DNA of 64,000 bases, taken from NCBI GenBank assembly GCA_008000375.1, contig SMOI01000087.1, positions 53,288 through 117,287 of the forward strand, read 5' to 3'. The position numbers and the translations under genes are program-made. Positions 10,102 to 21,026 of this stretch are shown here, in pieces. The notes below the pieces were generated by a model. It did no database searches and had not been told where the DNA came from. It saw only the letters and a program-made list of their open reading frames with translations. Source of the stretch: Poteriospumella lacustris (lineage: Eukaryota; Sar; Chrysophyceae; Chromulinales; Dinobryaceae). Position 1 is the first letter of the stretch. The number at the start of each line of letters is the position of its first letter.

Positions 10102-10339
10102 ATGACGGTACCCAGCAGTTTAACGGAATTCCGGATTAGTCTAACAAATAACGGGACAAACGGAAATCTATCCTAAGACGACGCAAACTACCAACTGCAC
10201 TCCTTGCTGAAGATCGAAGTGGTTGGCAATCATTATGTCTTGAATCCAAGCAGCTGCAATCATATTTCGGACCTCAAAACGCACCCAGTACAATCGTTTT
10301 TTGTTGCGCTTGGCCGCTTTGGTGACGTGGACTCCAACA

Positions 10340-13300
10340 ATGGGCAACCGATCGTCATCGAACCCACACGCTATTCTTGAGAATGAAAATCGTCGTTACT
10401 TCGTATCGTTCAAGTCAAGACGATTGATCGGAGAAGGAGTATTGTCATACGTAGTCTTCACTTTTACGGTGAGGTTTCAGAGATACTCATGGGACATCAA
10501 CTTTCGATTCCATGATGTGGTGAAGCTTGACAGGATTCTCCTTCGCGAATTTCCGGAGGAGATGTCCAGTATTACCCGCCCATCGAAGCACAACAAGATT
10601 TTTTTCACACATGATCAGCGCTTTCTTGCAGTTCGAGAAAAGCTGCTGAACAAGTATCTGCAGGATGTTCTGGATAGCGTTCAGAATGACCATTTTCTTC
10701 CTTTGCGTATATTCATGGAATCAAGTTGTGTTTCTTTCTGTCCGGACTTCGGACGGAAGGGAAAAGAGGGCTGGTTAAAGAAGTGTTCAGGTGGTTATCA
10801 CCAGGGGTTTTCTCGTAAAACGGGAGACTATATTTCCGTCTGGACGTGGAGATGGTTTGTTCTCGTGGACAACTGCATCGTGTGGATGAAGAACCCCTCC
10901 GACCCAACCGTGTACGGGTCGATGCAACTCGATCAAAGCTTCTCTGTTTCCAGAACGGGTCGCGTGATATCTATCACCAATGCTACGCGTAGGCTTCTTC
11001 TCTTTGCCCAAACCACGCGCAGTGCCGAGGAATGGGAATTGGCCTTCCGCAACTTTTTTTATCCTTCACCAAAGCTTTTCGCACAGGTCCACCGCAGCAC
11101 CTACCCAGTGCGAGATAATTGTCATGTCAACGCTTACACATTACCAAGGGATTACTATCAATCGCTGGCAATGGCGCTTCTTTCCGCTCAAAAGGAGATA
11201 TTCATCGCGTCGTGGAAGAACAGCCCAACGGTGTTGTTGACCCGCCCGCCTTTGCCTCCGATTCGATTGGACCAGCTGTTGAAGTTCAAGGCCGACCAAG
11301 GTGTACAAATATATATCCTACTTTACAAAGAAGTGGAGCATATTGGTCAAGGAAACGATTCAGCGGGCGCCAAGAAGAAGCTGGAAGGGCTGTCGCCCAA
11401 CATTCACGTTATTCGCCACCCGAACAAGTTCTTAGGAGGTTCTACGGCCTTGCTGTGGTCTCATCACGAAAAACTTGTCGTCATTGATCGAAGCAGTGCC
11501 TACGTTGGGGGCATTGATTTGGCGTTTCAGCGTTGGGACGACGAAAACCATCGTTTAGCCGACGAGGACGGCATCCTCTTCCCCGGCAATGACTATCGCC
11601 AACCTTCGCCGGGGGTATTCAAACCCGCGCGAAACATTTTGGAAGAAGGCGACGCGGATCCGTTGTTCGACGACGGCATGGTGGAGGTGGAGGTGAACCA
11701 GGAAGAGAACCTCCCCGTCGCACTGTCGGCCCTGGCCGACGACGACGAGCTCTACGAAGTGCAAGTCGTCGTCGACTTCAACGACCTTGGCGGCGGCGCT
11801 TTCCCCACGGCCCCTAGCGCCACCGCAACGAACCTGTCACCTTCCTCTGCCGCGAGCACCAGCAGCGCGCCGCCGCTGAATTCGTACGGGGCCGCATCGG
11901 CGCCGCATTCGAGCACGCATCAGCACCCGGCGAAGCAAGCGTCGAGTCCACCGGATGATGACGATGTCGAAAGTGCGACCTGGGAAGAAGACCGCGACGT
12001 CGGCACGACCGCAGAGGAGCGACAGGTACAGTCCCCGCAGTGACGTTTGCTTGTTTCGTTTGTTCACCTGTTGACCGTGGCGGTGTGTTCGTTGTGCGCG
12101 TTTGTGTGTTGCGACAGGCGCTGCAAGCTCAGGGCATCAACGTCGACACCAGCGACCCGAACAAGCTCATGGCGTCCGATTCCTTCACCTCCCGCGGGTC
12201 TATCATCTCTTCAATGTCCTCTTCCATTTCCGCCTCACGAGAATCCATCCACGCCTCGTTGAACAACATCTCCGATCACTTCCGTTTCTACGCAGAGCGA
12301 GCTCAAACCGCCCTGCAGGCCTACGTCGACGAGGTGCAGACGAAGAAACGCATTCAGAAATCGAATTTGTGGGAGACCCGAGATCAATACCCACGAATGC
12401 CGTGGCACGACCTGCAAGTGGGTGTCACGGGTCGCGTCGCGCGTGATGCCGCGTCGCACTTCCTGCAGCGGTGGAATCACCACCGTTTGTCCACCAGTGA
12501 CTACGCGCAGCCCGTGCTGCACGACATCACGGACGACACGTTGTTCACCGTGTGTGCACGCTGCCAACACTCGCAGATCATTGAAAGCGCCTCGTCGTGT
12601 CCGCGTTGTCAGTACGATCTGGGCCCGGTGAACTCGTTTTCCACACCGGAATCGGTGCTGTATCAACCGATCCCACCGTCCCGATACTCGTACATCGTGT
12701 TTACCTGCACGTATTCGATGGAGAAGAAGCTGCCGATGCGTATGGAAGGCGATTGCCCCGTCGTCGTGACGCGGGTGTTGAATCAACAGTCGTACGGCGG
12801 GCTGCTGCAGCGCACGCAAGCGGTGGACGAGTTTGGTCGTCCGATCGATACGCAGTCGTTGGAAGACGCCGAGCAAAATGACCGCGAGGGCTACTTGGTG
12901 GACGTCTGTGGCTCAGAGGCCGAATGGCTGCAGGCCTTTGGCTTGTACCCTGCACGGGGCGACGTCGTCATGGAGGTGAACGGTGTGGCGGTGACGCACT
13001 TGAACTCGCACCAGTTGAAGCGCTTGATCAGCCGTCATCGGCGCGGACTGTGCCAACTCGGCGGCGAGGCAGCCTCCTCCTCGTCATCGCCAGACGCCCT
13101 GCGCATCACCTTTCGTCGCCATTACATCGAAGGCATGCAGCCGTTGGATAAGAAGGAGGACGAGGGCGTGGACGGCGACCTGTTGCCCAACAAGGCGGAC
13201 GACGCTGCTGGCACCGCGCCGACGGTCATCGTCAGCGTGCTGGGCAGTGACGCGGTGGTGGCGGAGGGGTCGGTGAAAGTCCCCGCCGCACCTCCGGCCG

Positions 13301-14766
13301 CACCGTTGGACAGCGCGAGCATGTTGGCGGCGAAGCAGGCGGCGATGGGAGTGGGGGCGACGGCTGTTGCCCCGTCGCTGCACCCCCCGGCACCGACTGT
13401 GGTGGCGGCCTCCGTCAGCTCTTCGTCGCCCAATGCGGTCGCCATGAGCGATTCGGATCGAAGCACGCCGCCGTTGACGCAGCGACGCGCCTCCACCGCC
13501 TCGCCGACTGCGGTGACGCCCTCGTCCGCAGTGGCCAAGGCCACCGCCAAGTCGCCGGCGGCCGCCGCCGAAGTCTTTCACCCGATTTGCTCGGCGGCCG
13601 CGCACCGCGAGTCCGCCTTGTCCATCTCCCATTTCTTTCACGATTTCAAACGGTACTGCGAGCCCATGCCGCGGGTCATCGACGAGCAAGGCACCTGTCG
13701 CGTGCAACTGCTGCGCAGCGTCGGCAAGTGGTCGGTCGGGACGTCCAACGTCGAGTCATCGATTCAAAACGCGTACATCGAGTGCATTCAGCAGGCCAAG
13801 CACTTCATTTACATCGAGAATCAGTTCTTCGTCTCGTCGACGGCGGGCAGCGACGTCCAAAACGGCGTCGTCAACGCGCTGATCGACCGCATTTCCGAGG
13901 CGTTTCAAAACCAACAAGTCTTCCGCGTCATCGTCATCATCCCGATGCACCCCAACGGCGACTTCTGCAATGCGCTCAAGGCGAAATGCGTGATGCATTA
14001 CGAGTACGCGACGATCAATCGGGGAATGCACTCGATGTTCGGTCGTCTGACGCGCATGTGTCCCGGCATCACGATCTCGGACTTCGTCAGCTTCTATTCG
14101 CTCCGCAATTGGGGCGTCTTGAACAACAAGGTGTATTCGGAGCAGATCTACGTCCACGACAAGCTGCTGATCGTCGACGACCGCGTGGCCATCATCGGCA
14201 GTGCGAACATCAACGATCGCAGTATGCTCGGCTCGCGTGATTCGGAAGTGGCGGTGAAGATCGAAGATACGCTGGAGATCGAGACGCGATTCAACGGGAG
14301 CGTCGTCACGGTGGGGTACATGCCGCACATGCTGCGACTGAAGTTGATGAAGCAACATCTGCGCGACGAATCCATCGGTAAGTGACAGTGGCCGCGGACG
14401 GAGGAGGACCGTGCCGCCATTTGCCAGCGCTTGTTCTCACCTGTGACTGTGTTTCCTTGTGTAGATGTGGCCGACATCGTTGGCAACGAAGGCTACCGTC
14501 TGTGGCGATCCATAGCGACGCACAATTCCAGTGTATATGACGAGCTGGATGGGCAAATGTCGTTTTACCGCTGCACGTCGATCACGGATTACCGGGCGGC
14601 GCTGCAGGCGCATCTGCCGCGGTCTATTCTTGACTCGGAAACGCAGCAAAGTTTATCGGAAATCCGCGGCTTTATCGTGGATTGGCCGCAGCAGTTTTTA
14701 AGCCGTGAAGATTTGGCGCCGTCGTATGCCACGCGCGCGATGATCCCGAACGAATTGTGGGTGTAG
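10340..14766 (+). CDS. PLD: PX-PH phospholipase D with zinc-ribbon and PDZ-like insert
   Basis: Exons are 10340-12025, 12118-14377 and 14465-14766 (introns 92 and 87 nt, GT-AG), giving 1,415 residues in frame. The order is: a possible N-myristoylation site (MGNRSSS), PX (about 17-125), PH (about 135-235), HKD1 HxKxxxxD (HEKLVVID, near 375), an acidic/Ser-rich linker, MPWHD and HFLQRWN (about 655-675), CxxC-x11-CxxC zinc ribbon (about 709-729), PDZ-like segment (about 762-898, GDVVMEVNGVAV), and HKD2 (HDKLLIVDD, near 1241). The enzyme hydrolyses phosphatidylcholine to phosphatidic acid and choline. Both catalytic motifs are intact. The insert between the catalytic halves is unusual, and the PDZ assignment is by eye. 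Confidence 0.92.
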
Positions 14767-15193
14767 CCGACCCGGCCGTGTCACGTTGCTGTTCAACACA
14801 TCTCCTTTCTCTATTGCTTTTTGCCATTGGTTTCCTTCTGTTGTTTCTTTCTCATTTTTGATTGATCGCCTCGCCGCCCTTTGTTGTAGGCGAGGCGCCC
14901 CGAGCTGTGATCGCAGCACCGACGGGCAGTGTGTGCGTGCAGGCGATGATCACCCTCCAGTTATTTATCTCTTGCAGCATTCGAGCTACGTCGGAATATT
15001 TCACTTATTGTCTCCCTTCTTGTAAATACTCCACAAATTCTTGTTATTCTGTGCATCGATCGTCACCGCCCGTCGTCACCGTCGTCTGTGTCCCTCTGTC
15101 CTCTGCTGTCCTGAGTGGTTGGTCCAGACTTGAAACGGTTTCTCGAACATGACGACGACGACGAAGACACGACGACGACGACGACACGACGAC

Positions 15194-15232
<39 letters not shown>

Positions 15233-15451
15233 CCGTTGCTGCGTCGGTGGCAGCTTGGGAACTCTTCTGGAGACTTCTTTCCCTTATTTCGTTTATCATC
15301 TGCTATTTATTATCGAATAAGAGGTGACCTGTCGCTACCGGTATCTCAAACACACTTTATAATTGAAGAATTGTGATTTGTTTATTTTAAGTGACTTTTT
15401 GTCGCTTTCTCATCAGACAAAGCATTAACGAAGTGCAACGAATCCATCGAA
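14767..15451. other. Intergenic region
   Basis: No gene is supported. It contains the GAC-rich microsatellite at 15151-15229 and a T-rich stretch upstream of the ataxin-3 start. Confidence 0.6.
15151..15229 (+). repeat. Interrupted (GAC)n microsatellite
   Basis: About 79 bases of GAC/ACG triplets are interrupted by CAC and GAA units. The tract is noncoding and lies about 220 bases upstream of the ataxin-3 gene. Confidence 0.9.
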
Positions 15452-16333
15452 ATGTCGAACTGGAAGCAAAGTCCGAACTATATTTATCACGAGCGCCAGG
15501 AGAGCATGCTTTGTGGGCAGCATTGCTTGAACAACTTAATGCAGGGACCATTCTTCAACGCAGTCGAACTCAGCAACATCGCATTGCAGCTCGACGCACA
15601 AGAACGTGCATTGGTTGGGAAATCCTTGGAATATCACTCTGCCAATGTCGATGACTCGGGGAACTTTTCCATCCAAGTTCTCAAGGCCGCGTTGGCGCAG
15701 CACAATATCAACTTAGAGCCCTGGCATCAGCGGCCCGGAGAGGCTGCCAGGGATCCCAGTCGCGAAAAGGCCTTCATAGTCAACCGATCGAGCCATTGGT
15801 ATGCCGTTCGAAAGCTCCACAGCGAGTGGTGGAATCTGAACTCTTCCCAAGAGCTGCCTGAGTCGATCTCGTCGTTCTACATGATGGCCTTCTTCTCGGG
15901 CTTGAAGGCGGACGGCTACACCATTTTTGTGGCTTCTGGGCCAGGCTTGGTTGACAAGCGCGAGCCTGCCAGTGTTGATTACTTGCCGAAGATCCCAACA
16001 GGAGTGTGGCACGAGGAGCGACAGTTGAAGGCGCTCATTGAAAGCGGCGGAAGTGGCGCTGGCTTCGCCACGCCGGCAGCACCCACGGAACCAGAGAAGA
16101 AGTTCAATGCTTTCGAGGGCAAGGCCCGGCGATTGGACGGGCGAGATGAGTCCGTAGCTCAAGGTGGTGAAAATCTCCTCGCGCAGCTGGACGGTGCGGA
16201 TGCCGACGAAGAGCTCCAGCTGGCCCTGGCCATTAGTGCCAGCTTGCAGCAGCAAGAGCAGGCGAAGAAGGAGCCCACCAAAGATGAGATCCGCGCGAAG
16301 CGGTTAGCAGCCCTCGAGAAGCGGGGCATCTAA
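15452..16333 (+). CDS. ATXN3: Ataxin-3 type deubiquitinase (Josephin domain)
   Basis: This is an intronless 293-residue protein. The Josephin domain (about 1-190) carries the cysteine protease triad: Cys21 in SMLCGQHCLNN, His115 in SSHWYAVRKL and Asn130 in WWNLNSS. A ubiquitin-interacting motif follows near 250-265 (DEELQLALAISASL), then a charged C-terminus (KRLAALEKRG). Human ataxin-3 has the same Josephin-UIM layout and trims ubiquitin chains in protein quality control with p97/VCP. There is no polyglutamine tract, only a short QQQEQ. All catalytic residues are present, so it should be active. Confidence 0.93.
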   Translation: MSNWKQSPNYIYHERQESMLCGQHCLNNLMQGPFFNAVELSNIALQLDAQERALVGKSLEYHSANVDDSGNFSIQVLKAALAQHNINLEPWHQRPGEAARDPSREKAFIVNRSSHWYAVRKLHSEWWNLNSSQELPESISSFYMMAFFSGLKADGYTIFVASGPGLVDKREPASVDYLPKIPTGVWHEERQLKALIESGGSGAGFATPAAPTEPEKKFNAFEGKARRLDGRDESVAQGGENLLAQLDGADADEELQLALAISASLQQQEQAKKEPTKDEIRAKRLAALEKRGI

Positions 16334-16969
16334 CATCGCTTCCTGGGATAGACACGACTATAAGCTCCTGCCTTGGCTTTGTAGATACGTTTTGTGCATT
16401 CAACGACCCGACTGCCCATGGTTTTGTGGCAACCAGACCACATACGTAATGAGGTTATACATACACAACCCAGTCTTTCGTTCCAAACCAATTCAACGGG
16501 CTCACCAAACGAACAATCTCCAGTTACCACGTCGTTCCATCCCTCCCTTCCCGTCATAGGTGCCATACCCAACGCAATTTGACAGCTGATCCTACCAACA
16601 CTGCTAACCGCAATCATATTCCTCATACAGCGCATCGCCATTTGTTCCGCTTTTTTGCGCACGATATGCCCGGCATCGACCGACAAGAATTCCAGTTAAG
16701 CGACGCAAACCATAAAGATTCATCATGATGACCAAGTACGCTTTTAATTGATACTCACAATCATCTTCTCTGACCTTGCTCTGAATTCCCACAACACAGA
16801 GAGTGAATGGTAACGCCGTTCCTCGACTTTCCACTTCTGACGAAGTGATCAGAAAATCGGCCCGCGCAGACATTTTTCCGCATTTCCCCCTTGTGTCTTG
16901 CAGAAGAATTTGAATAGTTTCACCGGTCGGCTGTCGAGTGTCCCAAACTCTAAAATTGAGCCCTTCTAA
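16334..16969. other. Intergenic region with unresolved minus-strand frames
   Basis: Two minus-strand frames, 16873-16604 and 16686-16330, could be exons of a small gene. The first begins MSARADFLITSSEVESRG, vaguely like the start of a PX domain, and has a GTGAGT donor near 16757. I found no acceptor that joins them convincingly, so no gene is called. Confidence 0.35.
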
Positions 16970-17712
16970 CTAACCCTTGTAGTCAGCGAAGCTTCGTGAA
17001 GCTACGGCTTCGCGGCCATCGGATGGTGGCTTTTCAAGCTCAGAATAATTATCCCCGGCAAGAGAGCCTTGAAACCAAAGCTTTAATTGTCTTTCTTCTT
17101 CATCGCTATTTGAAATTATGGTGCTAGCATGAATTGTTCCATCCGGGTGCTTGGCACCTAGAGAGTCGGGAAATTCCGTGGCCAGACAGACGATTGAGTT
17201 GCAGGATAGTACGTCTCTCCTGAAAATCAGTAAAATATTAAAGATGGAAATCAATAAAGCAACAAAATATAGGGAAGCGATGAAAAGCATTCTTATGATG
17301 GCTAAAAGCAAACGATAAATAAAAGAAAGCCAGAAAAAAGTTTACCTGTCGAACCACCTCCGCCTGGCGCACCTATAATTGGAAACAATTTAGCATCATC
17401 AGAAAGTGTAAGTAACAGGGAAAGAGGCGGATAGGATATTGAAAAAGAATAATTAAAATGGAGGACAAAAAAGAATGCGACAGGAAAACAATGATGCTTA
17501 CCTATTGGCTGAACAGGCTCACCTCCAACAAAGACAAGAGTGCCGGTTAAATCACCGATGACTTCATCTCCTGACACAGCAACACCATCCTCTTCAATTC
17601 CACCATGTCGAAGACCAGGACGCTTTCTTATCTCATGTAAGGTTTTTCCCACTGTCCATCCAGCACTAAAGAGAATGACCAGTCCCTTAACAACAATACC
17701 CTTCGTCGACAT
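16970..17712 (-). CDS. Crinkler-like ubiquitin-fold header gene, copy A
   Basis: Exon 1 (17712-17502) encodes a 70-residue module starting MSTKGIVVKGLVI and ending TLVFVGGEPVQ; about 86% of it matches the gene at 42285. Its strand-helix-strand pattern resembles the beta-grasp header of Crinkler effectors (inference). After a 129-nt GT-AG intron comes a 27-nt exon (17372-17346) encoding the Gly-rich GAPGGGGST. The 3' part is uncertain: a 44-nt intron would join it to a frame ending at 16970 with a hydrophobic segment (LFIASLYFVALLISIF). Without splicing, the frame stops at 17302. The upstream 90 bases also resemble those of the 42285 gene. Only exon 1 is firm. Confidence 0.55.
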
Positions 17713-17889
17713 TGCGGACTTTTTTTAAGATCGAGATCGCCATCGAAATGGGAAATGAAAATATTGGATGGAGCGCCGCTCCGACGTCGCACCGACAGCC
17801 TTCGGACTGAACGAAGTAAATAACAGATCCACGAAGATACATAGCGTAATTCCCACTGCTTGGTGCGACTCGGTAGGTGTTCGCTGGTA

Positions 17890-20455
17890 AAAACTGAAAC
17901 CGTCTAGACCACAGGTGGCGTCTTCTTTGACGTCGAAAGAGTCGCAGGATCCTCCCGCCCATCAACGAGTGGAAGTTCCTCGGGAGAAAAACGAATGACA
18001 CACATTTGATTGTGGCATCTACAAGGCCGAGAGAACGAAGATGAATTCTTTCCGCCTCCTTGTTCGTGGGGATGAGCCCCTCATCCACGACCTCGCCGCG
18101 ACCATCGGCCGCCATCGCGCTATGTTCCTGCTGAACAACCTGAAGGTGACCGAGGGCCTGGCCAGCGTGGACCAATACGAGAAAGGGTGGACCCCAACGC
18201 AGGCGAGCGAGGGGGACTACTACGGAATATTCGGACCGGGAGGAGAGTCGGCGGAGGATTGTGCGTTGGCGGGAGTGGTGGCACATTTCTGGAACAACAA
18301 TTTAGTAGTACAGTTTCCGTCCGATGCAGCGAGTGAAGACGCAAAGAAAGAAGTTCTTGACAAGTTGTTGCGTCATTTGGGTGAGAAATGCCGCGTGATA
18401 GAGGGTGTACGGGGTCACGAAGAAGAAGCTGCTGTTGTGGTGCAGCTGTTGCAGACCTCGCACCCCCAACTGTGCGATCCTTCGTATTGGGCTTGCAACG
18501 CTGGAGATATCTTCATGGAGCTTCACCTCTCCGACTCCATCATGGACTTCCCCACCGATGCCCGCTGTCGCCATGTGCTGCCAAAGGACGTGCCAGAGGA
18601 GACGATGATCAGCTGGCTCAGCGACTTCGAAAGAGTCGCCATGGGATACAGCGAACCAGATATGAAGTACATTCGCTCCCGCATCGATGCTTACGTTCAG
18701 TACGACCCCAACTCACCACAGCACTCTCCCGCCGCCCGGCCTCGCGCCTGGGTGTTGGTGGACGAGAACAACGTCCCCGTCTCGATCGCCGGCATGAGCT
18801 GTCGCATAGACGGCGTCGTGCAGATCGGACCGGTGTACACGCCACCGGAGCATCGCCGCAAGGGATATGCGCGAACGATTCTGGCGAAGCTGTTACAAGA
18901 GGAGTACCGCCACGGCTGGGGACAACAGGCGGTGTTGATGGCGGACGATCCGTACGCGATTCGCTGCTACGAGGCGGTGGGGTTCCGAACGACGGGTAAC
19001 TATCGAATAGCGTTACTGCAGAATCCGCTTTCCTTGGGAGAAAATGCTTTCGCCCGGGATGTGGTCGCAGTTACTGAGTAGATGTAGGGCCCAACGCATT
19101 GTTGGAGAGTAGATCTGTCGCTGTAGTGTACCGTTACTGTATAGACGAGTGACTTCCGTTATTATCAGTTAGTATGCCAACGCTTTGGGTTCCCTATTTC
19201 TGGCTGATGCAGAGAACGTGTGTAGTGACCGTCCATGAGACCACCATCAAACTACTGTACGTAGGGAGTGCATGTACCAGCAAGCAGGTTGACGCGGTCG
19301 CTGAGCGTGGAAAATGAAACCGTCGAGACCACAGGTGGCGTCTTCTTTGACGCTGAAAGAGTCGCAGGATCCTCCTGCGCATCGACGAGACGAGAGAAGT
19401 GGAAGTTCCTCGGGAGAAAAACGAACGACACACATTTGATTGTGGTAGCAGTATCTACAAGGCCGAGAGAACGAAGATGTATTCTTTCCGCCTCCTTGTT
19501 CGTGGGGATGAGCCCCTCATTCACGACCTCGCCGCGACCATCGGCCGCCATCGCGCTATGTTCCTGCTGAACAACCTGAAGGTGACCGAGGGCCTGGCCA
19601 GCGTGGACCAATACGAAAAAGGGTGGACCCCAACGCAGGCGAGCGAGGGGGACTACTACGGAATATTCGGACCGGGAGGAGAGTTGACGGGAGTGGTGGC
19701 ACACTTCTGGAACAACAATTTGGTGGTGCACGTACCATTCTTTAGAGACAACGAGACAAGCACCAAGCAGACTGTGAGATCTATTCTGGCCGCTTTTCAT
19801 TCTAGAAATCGCTCACTCGAGGGAGTCTTAGGTCACGAAGACGAGGCAGCGGTGGTTCTCGACGTACTTCAAGCGACATTCCCGCAGCTGTCCGACACGT
19901 CGTTATGGTGCATGAACTCCACCGATATCTTCATGGAGCTTCACCTCTCCGACTCCATCATGGACTTCCCCACTGATGCCCGCTGTCGCCATGTGCTGCC
20001 AAAGGACGTGCCAGAGGAGACGATGATCAGCTGGCTCAGCGACTTCGAAACCTCAACGCTCGGATACGAGGAAGCGAACATTCCTCGCATCAAATCGCGT
20101 ATCGATGCCTACGTCCAGTACGACCCCGACTCACCACTGCACTCTCCCGCCGCCCGGCCTCGCGCCTGGGTGTTGGTGGACGAGAACAACGTCCCCGTCT
20201 CGATCGCCGGCATGAGCTGTCGCATAGACGGCGTCGTGCAGATCGGACCGGTGTACACGCCACCGGAGCATCGCCGCAAGGGATATGCGCGAACGATTCT
20301 GGCGAAGCTGTTACAAGAGGAGTACCGCCACGGCTGGACGCAGCAGGCGGTGTTGATGGCGGACGATCCGTACGCGATTCGCTGCTACGAGGTGTTGGGC
20401 TTCCGAACGACGGGTCACTATCGAATAGCGTTACTGCAGAATCCGCTTCCTTTAA
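17890..20455 (+). repeat. Tandem duplication carrying two GNAT genes
   Basis: The unit at about 17890-19080 recurs directly at about 19310-20455. The shared sequence starts in the 5' flank (CCACAGGTGGCGTCTTCTTTG) and continues through most of the coding sequence. It is interrupted by blocks of strong divergence (see findings). Confidence 0.9.
18041..19081 (+). CDS. GNAT-family N-acetyltransferase, tandem copy 1
   Basis: This is an intronless 346-residue protein. The C-terminal part (about 235-330) is a GNAT fold with the acetyl-CoA-binding motif A (EHRRKGYARTILAKLL) preceded by VQIGPVYTPP and followed by YAIRCYEAVGF. The first 230 residues are unassigned. GNAT enzymes transfer acetyl from acetyl-CoA to an amine; the substrate here is unknown. 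It differs from copy 2 mainly at residues about 85-160, about 200-220 and the last 15. The lack of introns and the bacterial-looking GNAT would fit a transferred gene, but that needs a phylogeny. Confidence 0.8.
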   Translation: MNSFRLLVRGDEPLIHDLAATIGRHRAMFLLNNLKVTEGLASVDQYEKGWTPTQASEGDYYGIFGPGGESAEDCALAGVVAHFWNNNLVVQFPSDAASEDAKKEVLDKLLRHLGEKCRVIEGVRGHEEEAAVVVQLLQTSHPQLCDPSYWACNAGDIFMELHLSDSIMDFPTDARCRHVLPKDVPEETMISWLSDFERVAMGYSEPDMKYIRSRIDAYVQYDPNSPQHSPAARPRAWVLVDENNVPVSIAGMSCRIDGVVQIGPVYTPPEHRRKGYARTILAKLLQEEYRHGWGQQAVLMADDPYAIRCYEAVGFRTTGNYRIALLQNPLSLGENAFARDVVAVTE

Positions 20456-20502
20456 GCATTGTCAATGAGGAGACACATGAAGTCTTGCAGATTGACGGTT
20501 AA
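19477..20502 (+). CDS. GNAT-family N-acetyltransferase, tandem copy 2
   Basis: This is an intronless 341-residue paralogue of the gene at 18041, on the same strand about 400 bp downstream. The start MYSFRLLVRGDE matches MNSFRLLVRGDE of copy 1; an in-frame upstream ATG at 19399 falls in the duplicated 5' flank and is less likely. The GNAT motif A (EHRRKGYARTILAKLL) is identical, so catalysis is probably kept. The divergent central block (about 85-155), a second block near 200-215 and the tail probably set substrate choice. The substrate is unknown. Confidence 0.8.
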   Translation: MYSFRLLVRGDEPLIHDLAATIGRHRAMFLLNNLKVTEGLASVDQYEKGWTPTQASEGDYYGIFGPGGELTGVVAHFWNNNLVVHVPFFRDNETSTKQTVRSILAAFHSRNRSLEGVLGHEDEAAVVLDVLQATFPQLSDTSLWCMNSTDIFMELHLSDSIMDFPTDARCRHVLPKDVPEETMISWLSDFETSTLGYEEANIPRIKSRIDAYVQYDPDSPLHSPAARPRAWVLVDENNVPVSIAGMSCRIDGVVQIGPVYTPPEHRRKGYARTILAKLLQEEYRHGWTQQAVLMADDPYAIRCYEVLGFRTTGHYRIALLQNPLPLSIVNEETHEVLQIDG

Positions 20503-21026
20503 AGCCGGTCATGGGCAATCTTGGTTCTGGTTGGTGTTTTCTGATAACTTTTGTAGTACGCCCCATCTTACGGTCCGATTCGTTTTGAAGGTCTTGAAAT
20601 ACAGTTAAATACAGTAAGGATTAATTTACGTAGATTAGGAAGTATGCAGTCTTCAAATTGTGTTTCACCCAGCAGAGTGTTCACTGACCGACGACTGTCG
20701 TAGCTGTCCACAGACTTTAGGTTTGACTGTGTTGTTCCCTCCCAGAATTTTTCAAGAAACTGAAACGTCTCTGTTGGGGTGGTCAACGGCAGGCGGCCAC
20801 CGCCGGGTGGAAGAAGTCGGCCGACCTTCTTGTTTGGCCCCAAGTTATCATAAACCTGTGCAATTTTCATGCACATTGCTCTTCTCCTTGACGAAGGTTA
20901 TGTACTACTATCACTGACAGGGGGCAACAGCATCTCTGCATTGCGTTTGCACGAAAATTTTCCGCAAAGAAACATTCAACGCATCAAAGTTCAATCTCAT
21001 CGTGAGGACCGTTCAAACTTGACTCA
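20503..21026. other. Intergenic region
   Basis: No gene, repeat or RNA is recognised here; it is AT-richer than its neighbours. Confidence 0.6.

Noticed and set aside
17346-17380. Walker A-like GGGGSTGK at the header A exon 2/intron junction
   Set aside because: The Lys codon lies past the GTAAAC donor and the following residue is Leu, not Ser/Thr. The P-loop reading needs intron retention and soon hits a stop.
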